The notes under the pieces were generated by a model that was not told the origin of the DNA, did not search any database, and was given only the letters and a program-made list of their open reading frames with translations. Below, piece by piece: positions 1-8,466 of a DNA stretch of 64,000 nucleotides. Position numbers and translations under genes: made by a program. The first letter of the stretch is position 1, and each line of letters begins with the position of its first letter. Origin of the DNA: JAAYUD01 sp963676865 (GTDB taxonomy: Bacteria; Bacteroidota; Bacteroidia; Bacteroidales; Bacteroidaceae); assembly GCA_963676865.2 (NCBI GenBank), contig CAXXSS010000001.1, positions 2,542,001-2,606,000 on the forward strand, written 5' to 3'.

Positions 1-142
1 GCCAAGAAAAATGCCTATTATTTTTTAAAAATATTTTCTTTGTCTTGAAAAATAGGATGTTACAAATCTATGAAAATAATCGTTTTATAGTTTCTTATTT
101 ATTTTTCTTTGAATTGTTGGTGATAAAGTCAGTAAAAAGACT

Positions 143-150
143 TATTTTTG
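143..150 (+). promoter_or_regulatory. candidate -7 box for purB
   Basis: TATTTTTG matches the Bacteroidetes TAnnTTTG box and lies 23 bases before the purB start. A TTG at 117-119 could be the -33 element, but the 23-base spacing is a little long. The rest of 1-142 is AT-rich and no gene is visible in it. Confidence 0.4.
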
Positions 151-173
151 CTGCTCAATAATTTTGATAAATA

Positions 174-1520
174 ATGAATTTGGATGTATTAACTGCAATT
201 TCTCCTATAGATGGTCGTTATCGTGGAAAGACGGAACGGCTTGCAGACTATTTTTCCGAATATGCGTTAATGAAATATCGCGTTCGGGTTGAAGTGGAAT
301 ATTTTATTACTTTGTGTGAATTGCCTTTGCCGCAATTGAAAGATATTGATCATAAGCTCTTTTCAGCTTTTCGTTCTATATATACCGTTTTCTCGGAAGA
401 AGATGCGAAGCGTATAAAGGATATAGAGAGTATTACTAATCACGATGTGAAGGCGATAGAGTATTTTTTGAAAGAAAAGTTTGATGCTATTGGCGGGCTG
501 GATGCTTATAAAGAGTTTATTCATTTTGGCTTGACCTCGCAAGATATTAATAATACTTCCGTGCCTCTATCTATTAAGGATGCGCTCACGGATGTGTATT
601 ATCCCATGTTAGAGGAATTGATAGGCCAGCTTCGGACGTATGCTGAAGAATGGGCCAATGTGCCTATGCTTGCACGTACCCATGGACAACCGGCTTCTCC
701 TACGCGACTGGGAAAGGAGATTCAGGTATATGTTTATCGTTTGGAACGCCAGTTCGCTTCTTTAAAGGCTTGTACTATTACTGCTAAGTTTGGAGGTGCA
801 ACGGGGAATTTTAATGCCCATCATGTAGCTTATCCCGATTTTGATTGGAAAAGTTTTGGAAATCGTTTTGTTTCTGATAAACTTGGATTAGAACGCGAGG
901 AATTTACTACTCAGATATCCAATTATGATAATTTGTCGGCTGTGTTCGATGCTATGCGCCGTATTAATGTGATAATGATTGATATGGATCGCGATTTTTG
1001 GATGTATGTCTCTTTGGAATATTTCAAACAGAAAATCAAAGCGGGTGAGGTTGGGTCAAGTGCCATGCCTCATAAGGTAAATCCTATTGACTTTGAAAAT
1101 TCAGAAGGTAACTTGGTGTTGGCAAATGCTATTTTGGAGCGCCTTGCAGAGAAGTTGCCAATCTCGAGGTTGCAACGCGATTTGACTGACTCGACAGTAC
1201 TTCGTAATGTAGGTGTGCCGTTTGGTCATGCTGTAATTGCCATACAGAGTTCGCTTAAGGGACTTCGCAAACTGTTGCTTAATAAGGATGTTATCTTTCG
1301 TGATTTGGATAATTGCTGGAGTGTGGTGGCTGAAGCTGTTCAGACAATTTTGCGACGTGAAGCCTATCCTCATCCATATGAAGCACTAAAGGCTCTTACT
1401 AGAACGAATAAGAGTATAACTGAGGAATCGATAAAAGAATTTATAGAAGAATTGAATGTAAGCGAAGATATAAAGAATGAATTAAGGGCTATTACGCCCC
1501 ACAATTATACTGGAATTTAA
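174..1520 (+). CDS. purB: adenylosuccinate lyase
   Basis: This 448-aa protein is a member of the fumarase/aspartase lyase superfamily. It cleaves SAICAR to AICAR and adenylosuccinate to AMP plus fumarate in cytosolic purine synthesis. The flexible-loop signature SSAMPHKVNP is present near residue 295, where the catalytic serine lies. The conserved TSQDINNTS segment is near residue 120 and the THGQPASPT segment near 170. Length is normal for the family and the start ATG follows an AT-rich leader. It is followed after 83 bases by the rluB-type gene, so the two may share a transcript. Assignment is by family recognition and is very secure. Confidence 0.97.
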   Translation: MNLDVLTAISPIDGRYRGKTERLADYFSEYALMKYRVRVEVEYFITLCELPLPQLKDIDHKLFSAFRSIYTVFSEEDAKRIKDIESITNHDVKAIEYFLKEKFDAIGGLDAYKEFIHFGLTSQDINNTSVPLSIKDALTDVYYPMLEELIGQLRTYAEEWANVPMLARTHGQPASPTRLGKEIQVYVYRLERQFASLKACTITAKFGGATGNFNAHHVAYPDFDWKSFGNRFVSDKLGLEREEFTTQISNYDNLSAVFDAMRRINVIMIDMDRDFWMYVSLEYFKQKIKAGEVGSSAMPHKVNPIDFENSEGNLVLANAILERLAEKLPISRLQRDLTDSTVLRNVGVPFGHAVIAIQSSLKGLRKLLLNKDVIFRDLDNCWSVVAEAVQTILRREAYPHPYEALKALTRTNKSITEESIKEFIEELNVSEDIKNELRAITPHNYTGI

Positions 1521-1603
1521 TAACCTGATAAAAATAATTAGAACGTTTAGAGTGAATTTTCCGACCGTGAGGTCAGTGTTTAATTTTTTATTCGAATAGA
1601 AAG

Positions 1604-3178
1604 ATGGATACTAAAAATGAAGAATGGCAGGATTCTAATCGTGCCGACAATGCAGATTTTAACCGTGATGGTAATAAAATTAGTGACGAAGAAAGAAAGA
1701 CTATAAGTCGTTCTGGTTCGTTTGCTCCTGATTCGGACGGCTCTCGTCCACATCGCCCTCGTATTAATTCGGTTTATAGGAGTAACGGAGCGAGTAATTA
1801 TCGTCCTCGTTACGAGAATAATGAAGGAGGAACTGATGGGGCGACAGAAAATCGTCCTTATCGTCCGCGTTATAATTCGGGAAACCGTGATAATAACGGC
1901 GGCTATAACAATAATGGTGGTGGTTATAACAATAATGGCGGCGGCTATCGTCCTCGTTATAATAACAATGATCAAGAAGGTGGTGGTCAACGCCCTTATC
2001 GTCCACGCTACAATTCCGAAGGTAGAGATAACAATGGCGGTTATAACAATAATGGCGGCGGCTATAATAACAATGGCGGTGGTGGTTATAACAACGGCGG
2101 CTATCGTCCGCGCTATAATAATAACAATGATCAAGAGGGTGGTGGTCAACGCCCTTATCGTCCACGTTACAATTCCGAAGGTAGAGATAACAATAGCGGT
2201 TATAACAATAACGGCGGCGGCTATAATAACAATGGCGGAGGTGGCTATAATAATGGCGGCTATCGTCCACGCTATAATAATAACAATGGCGGTAACGAAG
2301 GCTATAACAATGGAGAGCAGCGCCCGTTCAGACCTCGTCCCAATAATAACTATCGTCCGCAAGGTGGCGGTTTTCGTCCTCGCAACAACGATTATGATCC
2401 CAATGCCAAATATAGCGTAAAGAAACAGATCGAATATAAGGAACTTAATGTAGATCCGAATGAACCGATCCGTTTAAATAAGTTTCTTGCGAATGCCGGT
2501 ATTTGCTCTCGCCGTGAGGCTGATGAGTACATTCAGGCAGGAGTTGTTTCGGTAAATGGTACTGTCGTTTCCGAATTAGGAACCAAAATAAAACGCTCTG
2601 ATGAAGTGAAATTCCATGAGCAACCGGTGAAGATAGAACGTAAGGTTTATGTTATATTGAATAAGCCGAAAAACTGCGTTACTACTTCTGATGATCCTCA
2701 AGAGCGTCATACGGTAATGGAGTTGGTAAAAGACGCTTGCAATGAGCGCATATATCCTGTAGGACGTCTTGACCGCAATACAACGGGAGTCCTGTTGTTG
2801 ACAAATGATGGTGATTTGGCTTCGAAGTTGACTCATCCTAAATTCTTAAAAAAGAAGATTTATCATGTTACATTGGATAAAAATGTAACTCGCGGCGATT
2901 TGGATAAGGTCGTAACGGGAGTTACTCTCGAAGATGGTGAAATACATGCTGATGCTGCTGAATTTGCATCAGAAGAAAGCAAATGTGAAGTAGGTATTGA
3001 AATACATTCTGGCAAAAACCGTGTTGTTCGTCGTATCTTTGAATCGCTTGGTTATAGAGTTATCAAACTGGATCGAGTATTTTTTGCCGGACTTACTAAG
3101 AAAGGACTTCGCCGTGGCGAATGGCGTTATCTTACAGAGAAGGAACTCGACTTCCTCCGTATGGGTTCTTTCGAATAA
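1604..3178 (+). CDS. rluB: RluB/RsuA-family 23S rRNA pseudouridine synthase with long disordered N-terminus
   Basis: The C-terminal ~240 residues are a standard RsuA/RluB-type pseudouridine synthase. There is an S4 RNA-binding domain from about residue 288 (RLNKFLANAGICSRREAD) and the catalytic motif VGRLDRNTTG with Asp near residue 390. The family isomerises uridine in rRNA; RluB acts on the 23S peptidyl-transferase region. The first ~270 residues are unlike the E. coli enzyme: acidic at the start, then Arg/Tyr/Asn/Gly-rich (repeated YRPRYN and GGYNNNGG blocks), presumably disordered and able to bind RNA. Such N-terminal tails occur in Bacteroidetes homologues. The gene ends 23 bases before asnS, so the two are probably co-transcribed. 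Exact target uridine is inferred from family only. Confidence 0.9.
   Translation: MDTKNEEWQDSNRADNADFNRDGNKISDEERKTISRSGSFAPDSDGSRPHRPRINSVYRSNGASNYRPRYENNEGGTDGATENRPYRPRYNSGNRDNNGGYNNNGGGYNNNGGGYRPRYNNNDQEGGGQRPYRPRYNSEGRDNNGGYNNNGGGYNNNGGGGYNNGGYRPRYNNNNDQEGGGQRPYRPRYNSEGRDNNSGYNNNGGGYNNNGGGGYNNGGYRPRYNNNNGGNEGYNNGEQRPFRPRPNNNYRPQGGGFRPRNNDYDPNAKYSVKKQIEYKELNVDPNEPIRLNKFLANAGICSRREADEYIQAGVVSVNGTVVSELGTKIKRSDEVKFHEQPVKIERKVYVILNKPKNCVTTSDDPQERHTVMELVKDACNERIYPVGRLDRNTTGVLLLTNDGDLASKLTHPKFLKKKIYHVTLDKNVTRGDLDKVVTGVTLEDGEIHADAAEFASEESKCEVGIEIHSGKNRVVRRIFESLGYRVIKLDRVFFAGLTKKGLRRGEWRYLTEKELDFLRMGSFE
1988..2288 (+). repeat. 159-bp in-frame tandem duplication inside rluB
   Basis: The sequence beginning CAACGCCCTTATCG at 1988 recurs at 2147, giving a 159-bp period (53 codons). 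The second unit matches the first until about 2288, with a few silent and one or two coding changes. Shorter GGC/AAT-rich sub-repeats lie inside. The multiple-of-three period keeps the reading frame. The long apparent ORFs on other frames here are by-products of this low-complexity DNA. Confidence 0.85.
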
Positions 3179-3201
3179 CAGATATAATAGAGGACTGTTT
3201 T

Positions 3202-4605
3202 ATGGAAAAAATTGCTAGAACAAAAATTGTAGATTTGTTAGAGCGCAAAGATTATGGCGCTATAGTTAATGTAAAGGGATGGGTTCGTACTCGTCGCGGT
3301 AGTAAAAAGGTTGCTTTTATCGCTCTCAACGATGGTTCTACAATTAATAATGTTCAGATAGTTGCCGATCCTGCGGCTTTTGAGGAAGAAATTTTTAAAG
3401 AGGTAACAACGGGCGCTTGTTTAAGTGTTAATGGCAAAATGGTTCAGTCGCAAGGCTCTGGTCAGAAGGTCGAAATTCAGGCTCACGATATCGAGGTATT
3501 AGGAGCTTGTAGTAGTGATTACCCTTTGCAAAAGAAAGGCCATTCGCTTGAATTCTTGAGAGAAAAGGCTCACTTGCGTCTCCGTACAAATACTTTTGGC
3601 GCGGTATTTCGTGTTAGAAATCAGATGGCTTACGCTATCCATACTTTTTTTCATCAGAAAGGATTTGTCTATTTTCATACGCCTATTATTACAGCTTCTG
3701 ACTGTGAAGGTGCCGGACAAATGTTTCAGGTGACGACTAAAAATCTTTATGATTTGAAGAAAGATGCCGATGGCTCTATTCTTTATGATGATGATTTCTT
3801 CGGTAAGATGGCAAGTCTAACGGTTTCGGGTCAACTGGAAGGTGAACTTGGCGCTACCGCTCTGGGTGCTATCTATACTTTTGGTCCTACATTCCGTGCC
3901 GAAAATTCTAATACTCCTCGTCATTTGGCTGAGTTTTGGATGATTGAACCGGAAGTGGCTTTCAACGAGATTCAAGAGAATATGGATCTGGCAGAAGAAT
4001 TTATCAAATTCTGTGTGAAATGGGCTCTTGATTATTGTATGGATGATTTAAACTTCCTCAATGAGATGTATGATAAGGAATTGATCTCTCGTTTGGAAGA
4101 TATACTGAAAGAAGACTTTGTTCGTCTACCATATACGGAGGGCATTAAGATATTGGAGGATGCTATCGCTCACGGACATAAATTCGAATTCCCTGTTTAT
4201 TGGGGTGTCGATTTGGCTTCAGAACATGAACGTTTCCTTGTTGAAGAACATTTTAAACGTCCTGTTATTCTGACTGATTATCCGAAAGAGATTAAAGCTT
4301 TCTATATGAAAATGAATGAAGACGGCAAGACTGTTCGAGCTATGGATGTTCTGTTCCCGAAGATAGGAGAAATTATTGGTGGTTCGGAACGTGAAGCTGA
4401 TTATAATAAGTTGTTGTCAGTTATTAAGGAACGCAATATACCGATGAAAGATATGTCGTGGTATCTTGATACTAGGCGATTTGGCACTTGTCCTCATTCA
4501 GGATTCGGATTGGGTTTCGAAAGGCTTATTCTGTTTGTTACAGGTATGGCGAATATTAGGGATGTTATTCCTTTCCCTAGAACTCCCAATAATGCTGAAT
4601 TTTAG
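3202..4605 (+). CDS. asnS: asparaginyl-tRNA synthetase
   Basis: This class IIb aminoacyl-tRNA synthetase charges tRNA-Asn. From the ATG at 3202 it is 467 aa, the usual length. The frame is open further upstream to 3121, but that would overlap rluB by 58 bases; the ATG at 3202 (MEKIARTKI) starts 23 bases after the rluB stop. An N-terminal OB-fold anticodon-binding domain (about residues 15-115) is followed by the catalytic core, with class II motif 2 (FRAENSNTPRHLAEF) and motif 3 (GFGLGFERL) visible. Just downstream lie an imperfect inverted repeat and an insertion sequence. Confidence 0.97.
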   Translation: MEKIARTKIVDLLERKDYGAIVNVKGWVRTRRGSKKVAFIALNDGSTINNVQIVADPAAFEEEIFKEVTTGACLSVNGKMVQSQGSGQKVEIQAHDIEVLGACSSDYPLQKKGHSLEFLREKAHLRLRTNTFGAVFRVRNQMAYAIHTFFHQKGFVYFHTPIITASDCEGAGQMFQVTTKNLYDLKKDADGSILYDDDFFGKMASLTVSGQLEGELGATALGAIYTFGPTFRAENSNTPRHLAEFWMIEPEVAFNEIQENMDLAEEFIKFCVKWALDYCMDDLNFLNEMYDKELISRLEDILKEDFVRLPYTEGIKILEDAIAHGHKFEFPVYWGVDLASEHERFLVEEHFKRPVILTDYPKEIKAFYMKMNEDGKTVRAMDVLFPKIGEIIGGSEREADYNKLLSVIKERNIPMKDMSWYLDTRRFGTCPHSGFGLGFERLILFVTGMANIRDVIPFPRTPNNAEF

Positions 4606-4626
4606 TTATCATTAAGAGAATATTGA

Positions 4627-4718
4627 CTGAAGCTACTGAGCTTGTTATGGTTGTCCAAATGACTGAAAAATGGAGTTGTAAGTAAGTCTATGACCTTTAG
4701 CAATCTTAGTAGCTTCAG
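4627..4718. repeat. imperfect inverted repeat downstream of asnS
   Basis: An 18-base arm at 4627-4644 (CTGAAGCTACTGAGCTTG) is complementary at 15 of 18 positions to 4701-4718, enclosing 56 bases. It lies between the asnS stop and the insertion sequence. It could be the asnS terminator region or a small palindromic element. There is no T-run immediately after the right arm because the insertion sequence begins six bases later. Confidence 0.5.
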
Positions 4719-4724
4719 TAATTA

Positions 4725-6422
4725 GGGTCTGCTGAATAATAGTATTTAATATTATTTAAGTTGAATATCAGCATATTAGATTCACAAATCTTCGTGATTT
4801 TAAATAAAAAAAGCTATCTTTAGGTGTTAAAACGAAGTAAAATGAAATATAGTTCTCAGCATAACCAGCTCAGTTTCGATGTTTTCCATTCATCCTTATC
4901 CGATCTTTCAAAAGAAAACCGTTGGGTCAAATTAGGTGACAGCCTTCCATGGGCTGAAATAGAGAATATCTACAACAGACGATTGAATAATACTCATGGA
5001 GGTGCCGGCAACAAGCCTGCTCGTATGATAATAGGTGCGGTACTGATCAAACACAAGATGAATCTTTCCGATGAGGAGACCATTCAGGCTATTCGTGAAA
5101 ATCCCTACATGCAGTATATGCTTGGATTGAAAGAGTTCAGCGATAAGCCCGTATTTGATTCGTCCTTATTCGTTACCATCCGTAAGCGAATAGGCAAGGA
5201 TGACTTTAATGACATGAGTGAATCCCTACTCAAGCTTCAGATAAAAATGGCAGAGGACGAAAAGGCAAAGTCGGATAAAGAGGATGATGAGAATAGGGGT
5301 TCTTCATCCGGTGATGCATCCACAAATGGCACTTCCTCTTCTATACGTTTCGAATCGGGAGCTGATTCTCCACATAAGGGAATATTGAAAGTTGACGCCA
5401 CTTGCTCCGATGCCGAAATGAGATATCCGACGGATATTGATTTGTTACATGATGGTGCCCAGGTGATTGACAGAATCATTGACCATCTTTGTGGAAAGAA
5501 CGATTTTCTCCGTCCCAATACCCATCTGAAAGAGATTCACTCGAAATATCTGAATGTCATCAAGCTACGCTCCAAGCCGAAGAAAAAGGTTCATGAATGT
5601 ATGGAATATCTACTGACCATGCTTTACCGCAATATCAACTCCTGTCTTAAGATGGTGGGGCGCACTTCCACCGCTGTATTTGATTCCATGAAGAAAAGGG
5701 ATCGCGAGTTGTTTATGACCGTACTGAAGATGTATCATCAGCAGAAAGAGATGTTCAAGTCAAAGATTCATGTCTGCAGTGACCGTATAGTGAGTATCTT
5801 CCAACCTCATGTGCGTCCGATCGTACGTGGTAAGGCAAAGGCTAAAGTCGAGTTCGGTGCCAAAATCGGAGTAAGTGTGGTGGATGGCTACACCTTTATA
5901 GACCACCATAGCTGGGATGCCTATAATGAGTGCGAGGATCTGATACCTCATTTGAGAGCTTACAAGAAACGCTTCGGTTGTCTGCCCGAGAAGTTGGAGG
6001 GAGACAAAATATACATGAATCGCCGGAACCGGCGTATACTCAGGTTCTTACAGATAGAGGTCGGAGGTAAACCTTTGGGAAGACCTTCGAAAGAACAGCG
6101 GAGCGAAGAATATCGGAAAAAGATGGCAAAGAACATTGGAGAAAGAAATGAAGTGGAAGCCACCTTTGGTACCGGTAAACGAATCTATCGGGCGAACAAC
6201 ATCAGAGCGAAACTCCCTGATACAGGTGAGGCGTGGACAAGTGCATGCTATTTCTCAAAGAATGTGATGAAGTTCCTCAAAGAGCTTCTTCATGTGCTTA
6301 TTGAAATGATGCAAATGTTGAGAAGTATCAGGCTCACACTGGATATATTAAAAAATCAGAGGCCAGTGATTGCATTTAAGCTAATTAATGTAATCTGTGG
6401 ATAAATATTATTCAGCAGACCC
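4725..6422 (+). mobile_element. IS1182/IS5-like insertion sequence (1698 bp)
   Basis: Perfect 17-bp terminal inverted repeats are visible: GGGTCTGCTGAATAATA at 4725 and its complement ending at 6422. Both ends are bordered by TAATTA (4719-4724 and 6423-6428), which is palindromic, so it is either the target duplication or part of a longer 23-bp inverted repeat. The element carries one transposase gene. It sits between asnS and the rplM promoter and leaves the promoter box at 6463-6492 intact. Confidence 0.9.
4842..6404 (+). CDS. transposase, DDE type with DUF772-like N-terminus (IS1182/IS5 group)
   Basis: The protein is 520 aa from ATG 4842; the frame opens at a GTG at 4824, but the ATG is better placed after a TATCTTTA box at 4814-4821. 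The N-terminus (about residues 35-115) has the DUF772 helix-rich DNA-binding region typical of IS5/IS1182 transposases (GAVLIKHKMNLSDEET). Likely catalytic residues are D185 (KVDATCSDAE), D388 (EGDKIYMNRRNRR) and E439 (VEATFGTGKR). A low-complexity acidic/Ser insert lies around residues 140-175. The frame is intact and the terminal repeats are perfect, so the element may be active. Family placement between IS1182 and IS5 is not certain. Confidence 0.9.
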   Translation: MKYSSQHNQLSFDVFHSSLSDLSKENRWVKLGDSLPWAEIENIYNRRLNNTHGGAGNKPARMIIGAVLIKHKMNLSDEETIQAIRENPYMQYMLGLKEFSDKPVFDSSLFVTIRKRIGKDDFNDMSESLLKLQIKMAEDEKAKSDKEDDENRGSSSGDASTNGTSSSIRFESGADSPHKGILKVDATCSDAEMRYPTDIDLLHDGAQVIDRIIDHLCGKNDFLRPNTHLKEIHSKYLNVIKLRSKPKKKVHECMEYLLTMLYRNINSCLKMVGRTSTAVFDSMKKRDRELFMTVLKMYHQQKEMFKSKIHVCSDRIVSIFQPHVRPIVRGKAKAKVEFGAKIGVSVVDGYTFIDHHSWDAYNECEDLIPHLRAYKKRFGCLPEKLEGDKIYMNRRNRRILRFLQIEVGGKPLGRPSKEQRSEEYRKKMAKNIGERNEVEATFGTGKRIYRANNIRAKLPDTGEAWTSACYFSKNVMKFLKELLHVLIEMMQMLRSIRLTLDILKNQRPVIAFKLINVICG

Positions 6423-6462
6423 TAATTATTCCCTCTGTGTCTCAAAAAAAGACAGAATTGCT

Positions 6463-6492
6463 TTGCCAGTTTAAAGAAAAGCAGTAATTTTG
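6463..6492 (+). promoter_or_regulatory. promoter and leader of the rplM-rpsI operon
   Basis: TTG at 6463-6465 is followed 19 bases later by TAATTTTG at 6485-6492, a near-ideal Bacteroidetes sigma-ABfr promoter. It implies a leader of about 120 bases before the rplM start at 6622. That leader has a small CTTC/GAAG hairpin around 6547-6563 and could hold an L13 autoregulatory structure; this last point is inference. Confidence 0.75.
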
Positions 6493-6621
6493 CAAGCCGA
6501 TTATTATCTTAACAAAGATAAAAAACATTAGTTCATAGCATTTTGGCTTCTTTTTGGCCGAAGAGGTTAACGTGCGGTGAAAGGATTTATTAGTAGTAAC
6601 AATTAAAAAATTAAATCAAGA

Positions 6622-7083
6622 GTGGATACTTTAAGTTACAAGACCATTTCTGCAAACAAAGAGACGGTGACCAAAGAATGGGTTGTTGTTGATGCGGCCG
6701 GCCAGTCACTTGGCCGTCTGGGCTCTAAAGTTGCAAAACTATTGAGAGGAAAGTATAAACCAAACTTTACTCCTCACGTAGATTGTGGTGATAATGTGAT
6801 CATTATCAATGCCAGCAAAGTAAAATTAACCGGAAATAAATGGAATGATAGAGTCTATTATAGATTCTCGGGTTATCCAGGTGGTCAAACACCGTATACT
6901 CCGGCTTTCTTGTTTAAGAAACCGAACGGAGAAGACCGCTTGCTGAGAAAAGTTGTTAGAGGTATGTTACCTAAGAACAAATTGGGTGACAAGCTGATTA
7001 ATAATCTGTACGTTTACGCAGGTAACGAACACAGTCAGCAGGCTCAACAACCAAAGACTATAGATATTAATTCATTAAAATAA
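6622..7083 (+). CDS. rplM: 50S ribosomal protein L13
   Basis: This 153-aa protein is L13, an early assembly protein of the large subunit. The conserved WVVVDAAGQSLGRLGSKVA segment and the VDCGDNVIIINA segment are present. The start codon is GTG (GTGGATACT), matching the MDTLSYKT N-terminus known in Bacteroidales; no in-frame ATG lies near. The gene is the first of the rplM-rpsI pair (9-base gap to rpsI) behind a strong promoter. Confidence 0.97.
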   Translation: MDTLSYKTISANKETVTKEWVVVDAAGQSLGRLGSKVAKLLRGKYKPNFTPHVDCGDNVIIINASKVKLTGNKWNDRVYYRFSGYPGGQTPYTPAFLFKKPNGEDRLLRKVVRGMLPKNKLGDKLINNLYVYAGNEHSQQAQQPKTIDINSLK

Positions 7084-7092
7084 GGAGAAAGG

Positions 7093-7479
7093 ATGGAAGT
7101 AATTAACGCATTAGGAAGACGTAAAAGTGCTGTGGCACGTGTTTTCGTTAGCGAAGGCTCCGGTAAAATCACAATCAATAAAAAAGACCTTACAGAATAT
7201 TTCCCTTCATCAATTATGCAATATGTTGTTAAACAGCCATTGAGTAAATTGGGTGTTGTAGAGAAATATGATGTCAAAGTAAACCTAGTAGGCGGCGGTT
7301 TCACCGGTCAGTCTCAAGCTCTTCGTTTGGCTATAGCTCGCGCATTAGTGAAAATCAATCCCGAAGATAAAGCTGCTCTTCGTTCCGAAGGCTTTATGAC
7401 TCGTGATCCGCGCGCTGTTGAACGTAAGAAGCCAGGTCGTCCAAAAGCACGCCGTAGATTCCAGTTCAGTAAACGTTAA
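7093..7479 (+). CDS. rpsI: 30S ribosomal protein S9
   Basis: The 128-aa product is S9, whose basic C-terminal tail reaches the P-site tRNA. The family N-terminus ALGRRKSAVARV, the GGGFTGQSQALRLAIARAL segment and the basic end KPGRPKARRRFQFSKR are present. It starts 9 bases after rplM and is surely co-transcribed with it. Confidence 0.98.
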   Translation: MEVINALGRRKSAVARVFVSEGSGKITINKKDLTEYFPSSIMQYVVKQPLSKLGVVEKYDVKVNLVGGGFTGQSQALRLAIARALVKINPEDKAALRSEGFMTRDPRAVERKKPGRPKARRRFQFSKR

Positions 7480-7604
7480 TATTTGCTCGAGCTTTGGGGT
7501 TTAGTATCTAAACTAGCGGGACTCTACACTATTTGTGTTAGGCTACTCGGTAGTTGGTTCATTATAACAAAAAGGAATGTAAACGCTTAAATAATTAAAG
7601 AAAA
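7480..7604 (+). other. rpsI-rpsB spacer, candidate structured leader
   Basis: This 125-base spacer is richer in G and C than other spacers here and has a GTTTAG/CTAAAC hairpin near 7499-7513 and further complementary blocks up to about 7555. No TAnnTTTG box or T-run terminator was found. It may be an autoregulatory leader for rpsB-tsf. No known RNA family was assigned. Confidence 0.35.
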
Positions 7605-8438
7605 ATGTCAAGAACAAATTTTGATACACTGTTGGAAGCTGGTTGCCACTTCGGTCACCTTAAAAGAAAGTGGAATCCTGCAATGGCTCCTTTTATTTTC
7701 ATGGAACGCAATGGTATCCATATTGTTGATCTTCATAAAACAGTAGTTAAGGTTGATGAAGCATCTGATGCTTTGAAGCAAATAGCTAAATCGGGTAAGA
7801 AGATCTTATTTGTTGCTACTAAAAAACAGGCTAAACAGGTTGTTGCCGATAAGGCTCAGTCGGTTAGTATGCCTTACGTTATCGAACGTTGGCCGGGTGG
7901 TATGTTGACTAACTTCCCGACTATTCGTAAAGCTGTTAAGAAAATGGCCACCATCGACAAAATGAAAGCTGATGGTACTTACAGCAATCTTTCTAAAAGA
8001 GAAAACCTTCAGATAGATCGTCAACGCGCAAAACTTGATAAAAACTTAGGCTCTATTGCCGATTTATCTCGTCTCCCGTCTGCTCTTTTCGTTGTTGATG
8101 TAATGAAGGAAAATATAGCAGTTCGTGAAGCAAAGCGCTTGGGTATTCCTGTATTTGGAATTGTTGATACCAATTCGGATCCTTCTGATATTGATTTTGT
8201 TATTCCGGCTAATGATGACGCAACAAAGTCTATTGAAGCTATTTTAGCTCCTTGTTGTGCAGCTATTGCTGAAGGTCTTGAAGAACGTAAGGCTGAAAAA
8301 GTTGATATGGAAGCAGCTGGCGAAGTTAAAGTTTCTGCTGCTGGAAAGAAGAATACAAGAGCACGTATCGACAAGAAAGATAATGAAGCTATCAATGAAG
8401 CAAAGCGTGCTGCGGTAGCTAAAGATGAAGAAGAATAA
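7605..8438 (+). CDS. rpsB: 30S ribosomal protein S2
   Basis: The 277-aa product has the S2 signatures: GCHFGHLKRKWNPAM near the start, the ATKKQAKQVV segment and GIPVFGIVDTNSDP in the middle. The last ~45 residues are a charged Ala/Lys/Glu-rich tail, as in other Bacteroidetes S2 proteins. S2 joins the small subunit late and is needed for S1 binding in organisms that have S1. It forms the classic pair with tsf, 28 bases downstream. Confidence 0.97.
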   Translation: MSRTNFDTLLEAGCHFGHLKRKWNPAMAPFIFMERNGIHIVDLHKTVVKVDEASDALKQIAKSGKKILFVATKKQAKQVVADKAQSVSMPYVIERWPGGMLTNFPTIRKAVKKMATIDKMKADGTYSNLSKRENLQIDRQRAKLDKNLGSIADLSRLPSALFVVDVMKENIAVREAKRLGIPVFGIVDTNSDPSDIDFVIPANDDATKSIEAILAPCCAAIAEGLEERKAEKVDMEAAGEVKVSAAGKKNTRARIDKKDNEAINEAKRAAVAKDEEE

Positions 8439-8466
8439 TTTACGAACTTTTAATTGAAAGGAAATT

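Noticed and set aside
1850..2300. Possible CRISPR-like or tandem regulatory array
   Set aside because: The period is a multiple of three, inside an intact reading frame; there are no unique spacers.
1580..2420. Long ORFs on other frames and the minus strand opposite rluB (up to 260 codons)
   Set aside because: They come from the low-complexity repeats of the rluB N-terminus and have repetitive, non-protein-like composition.
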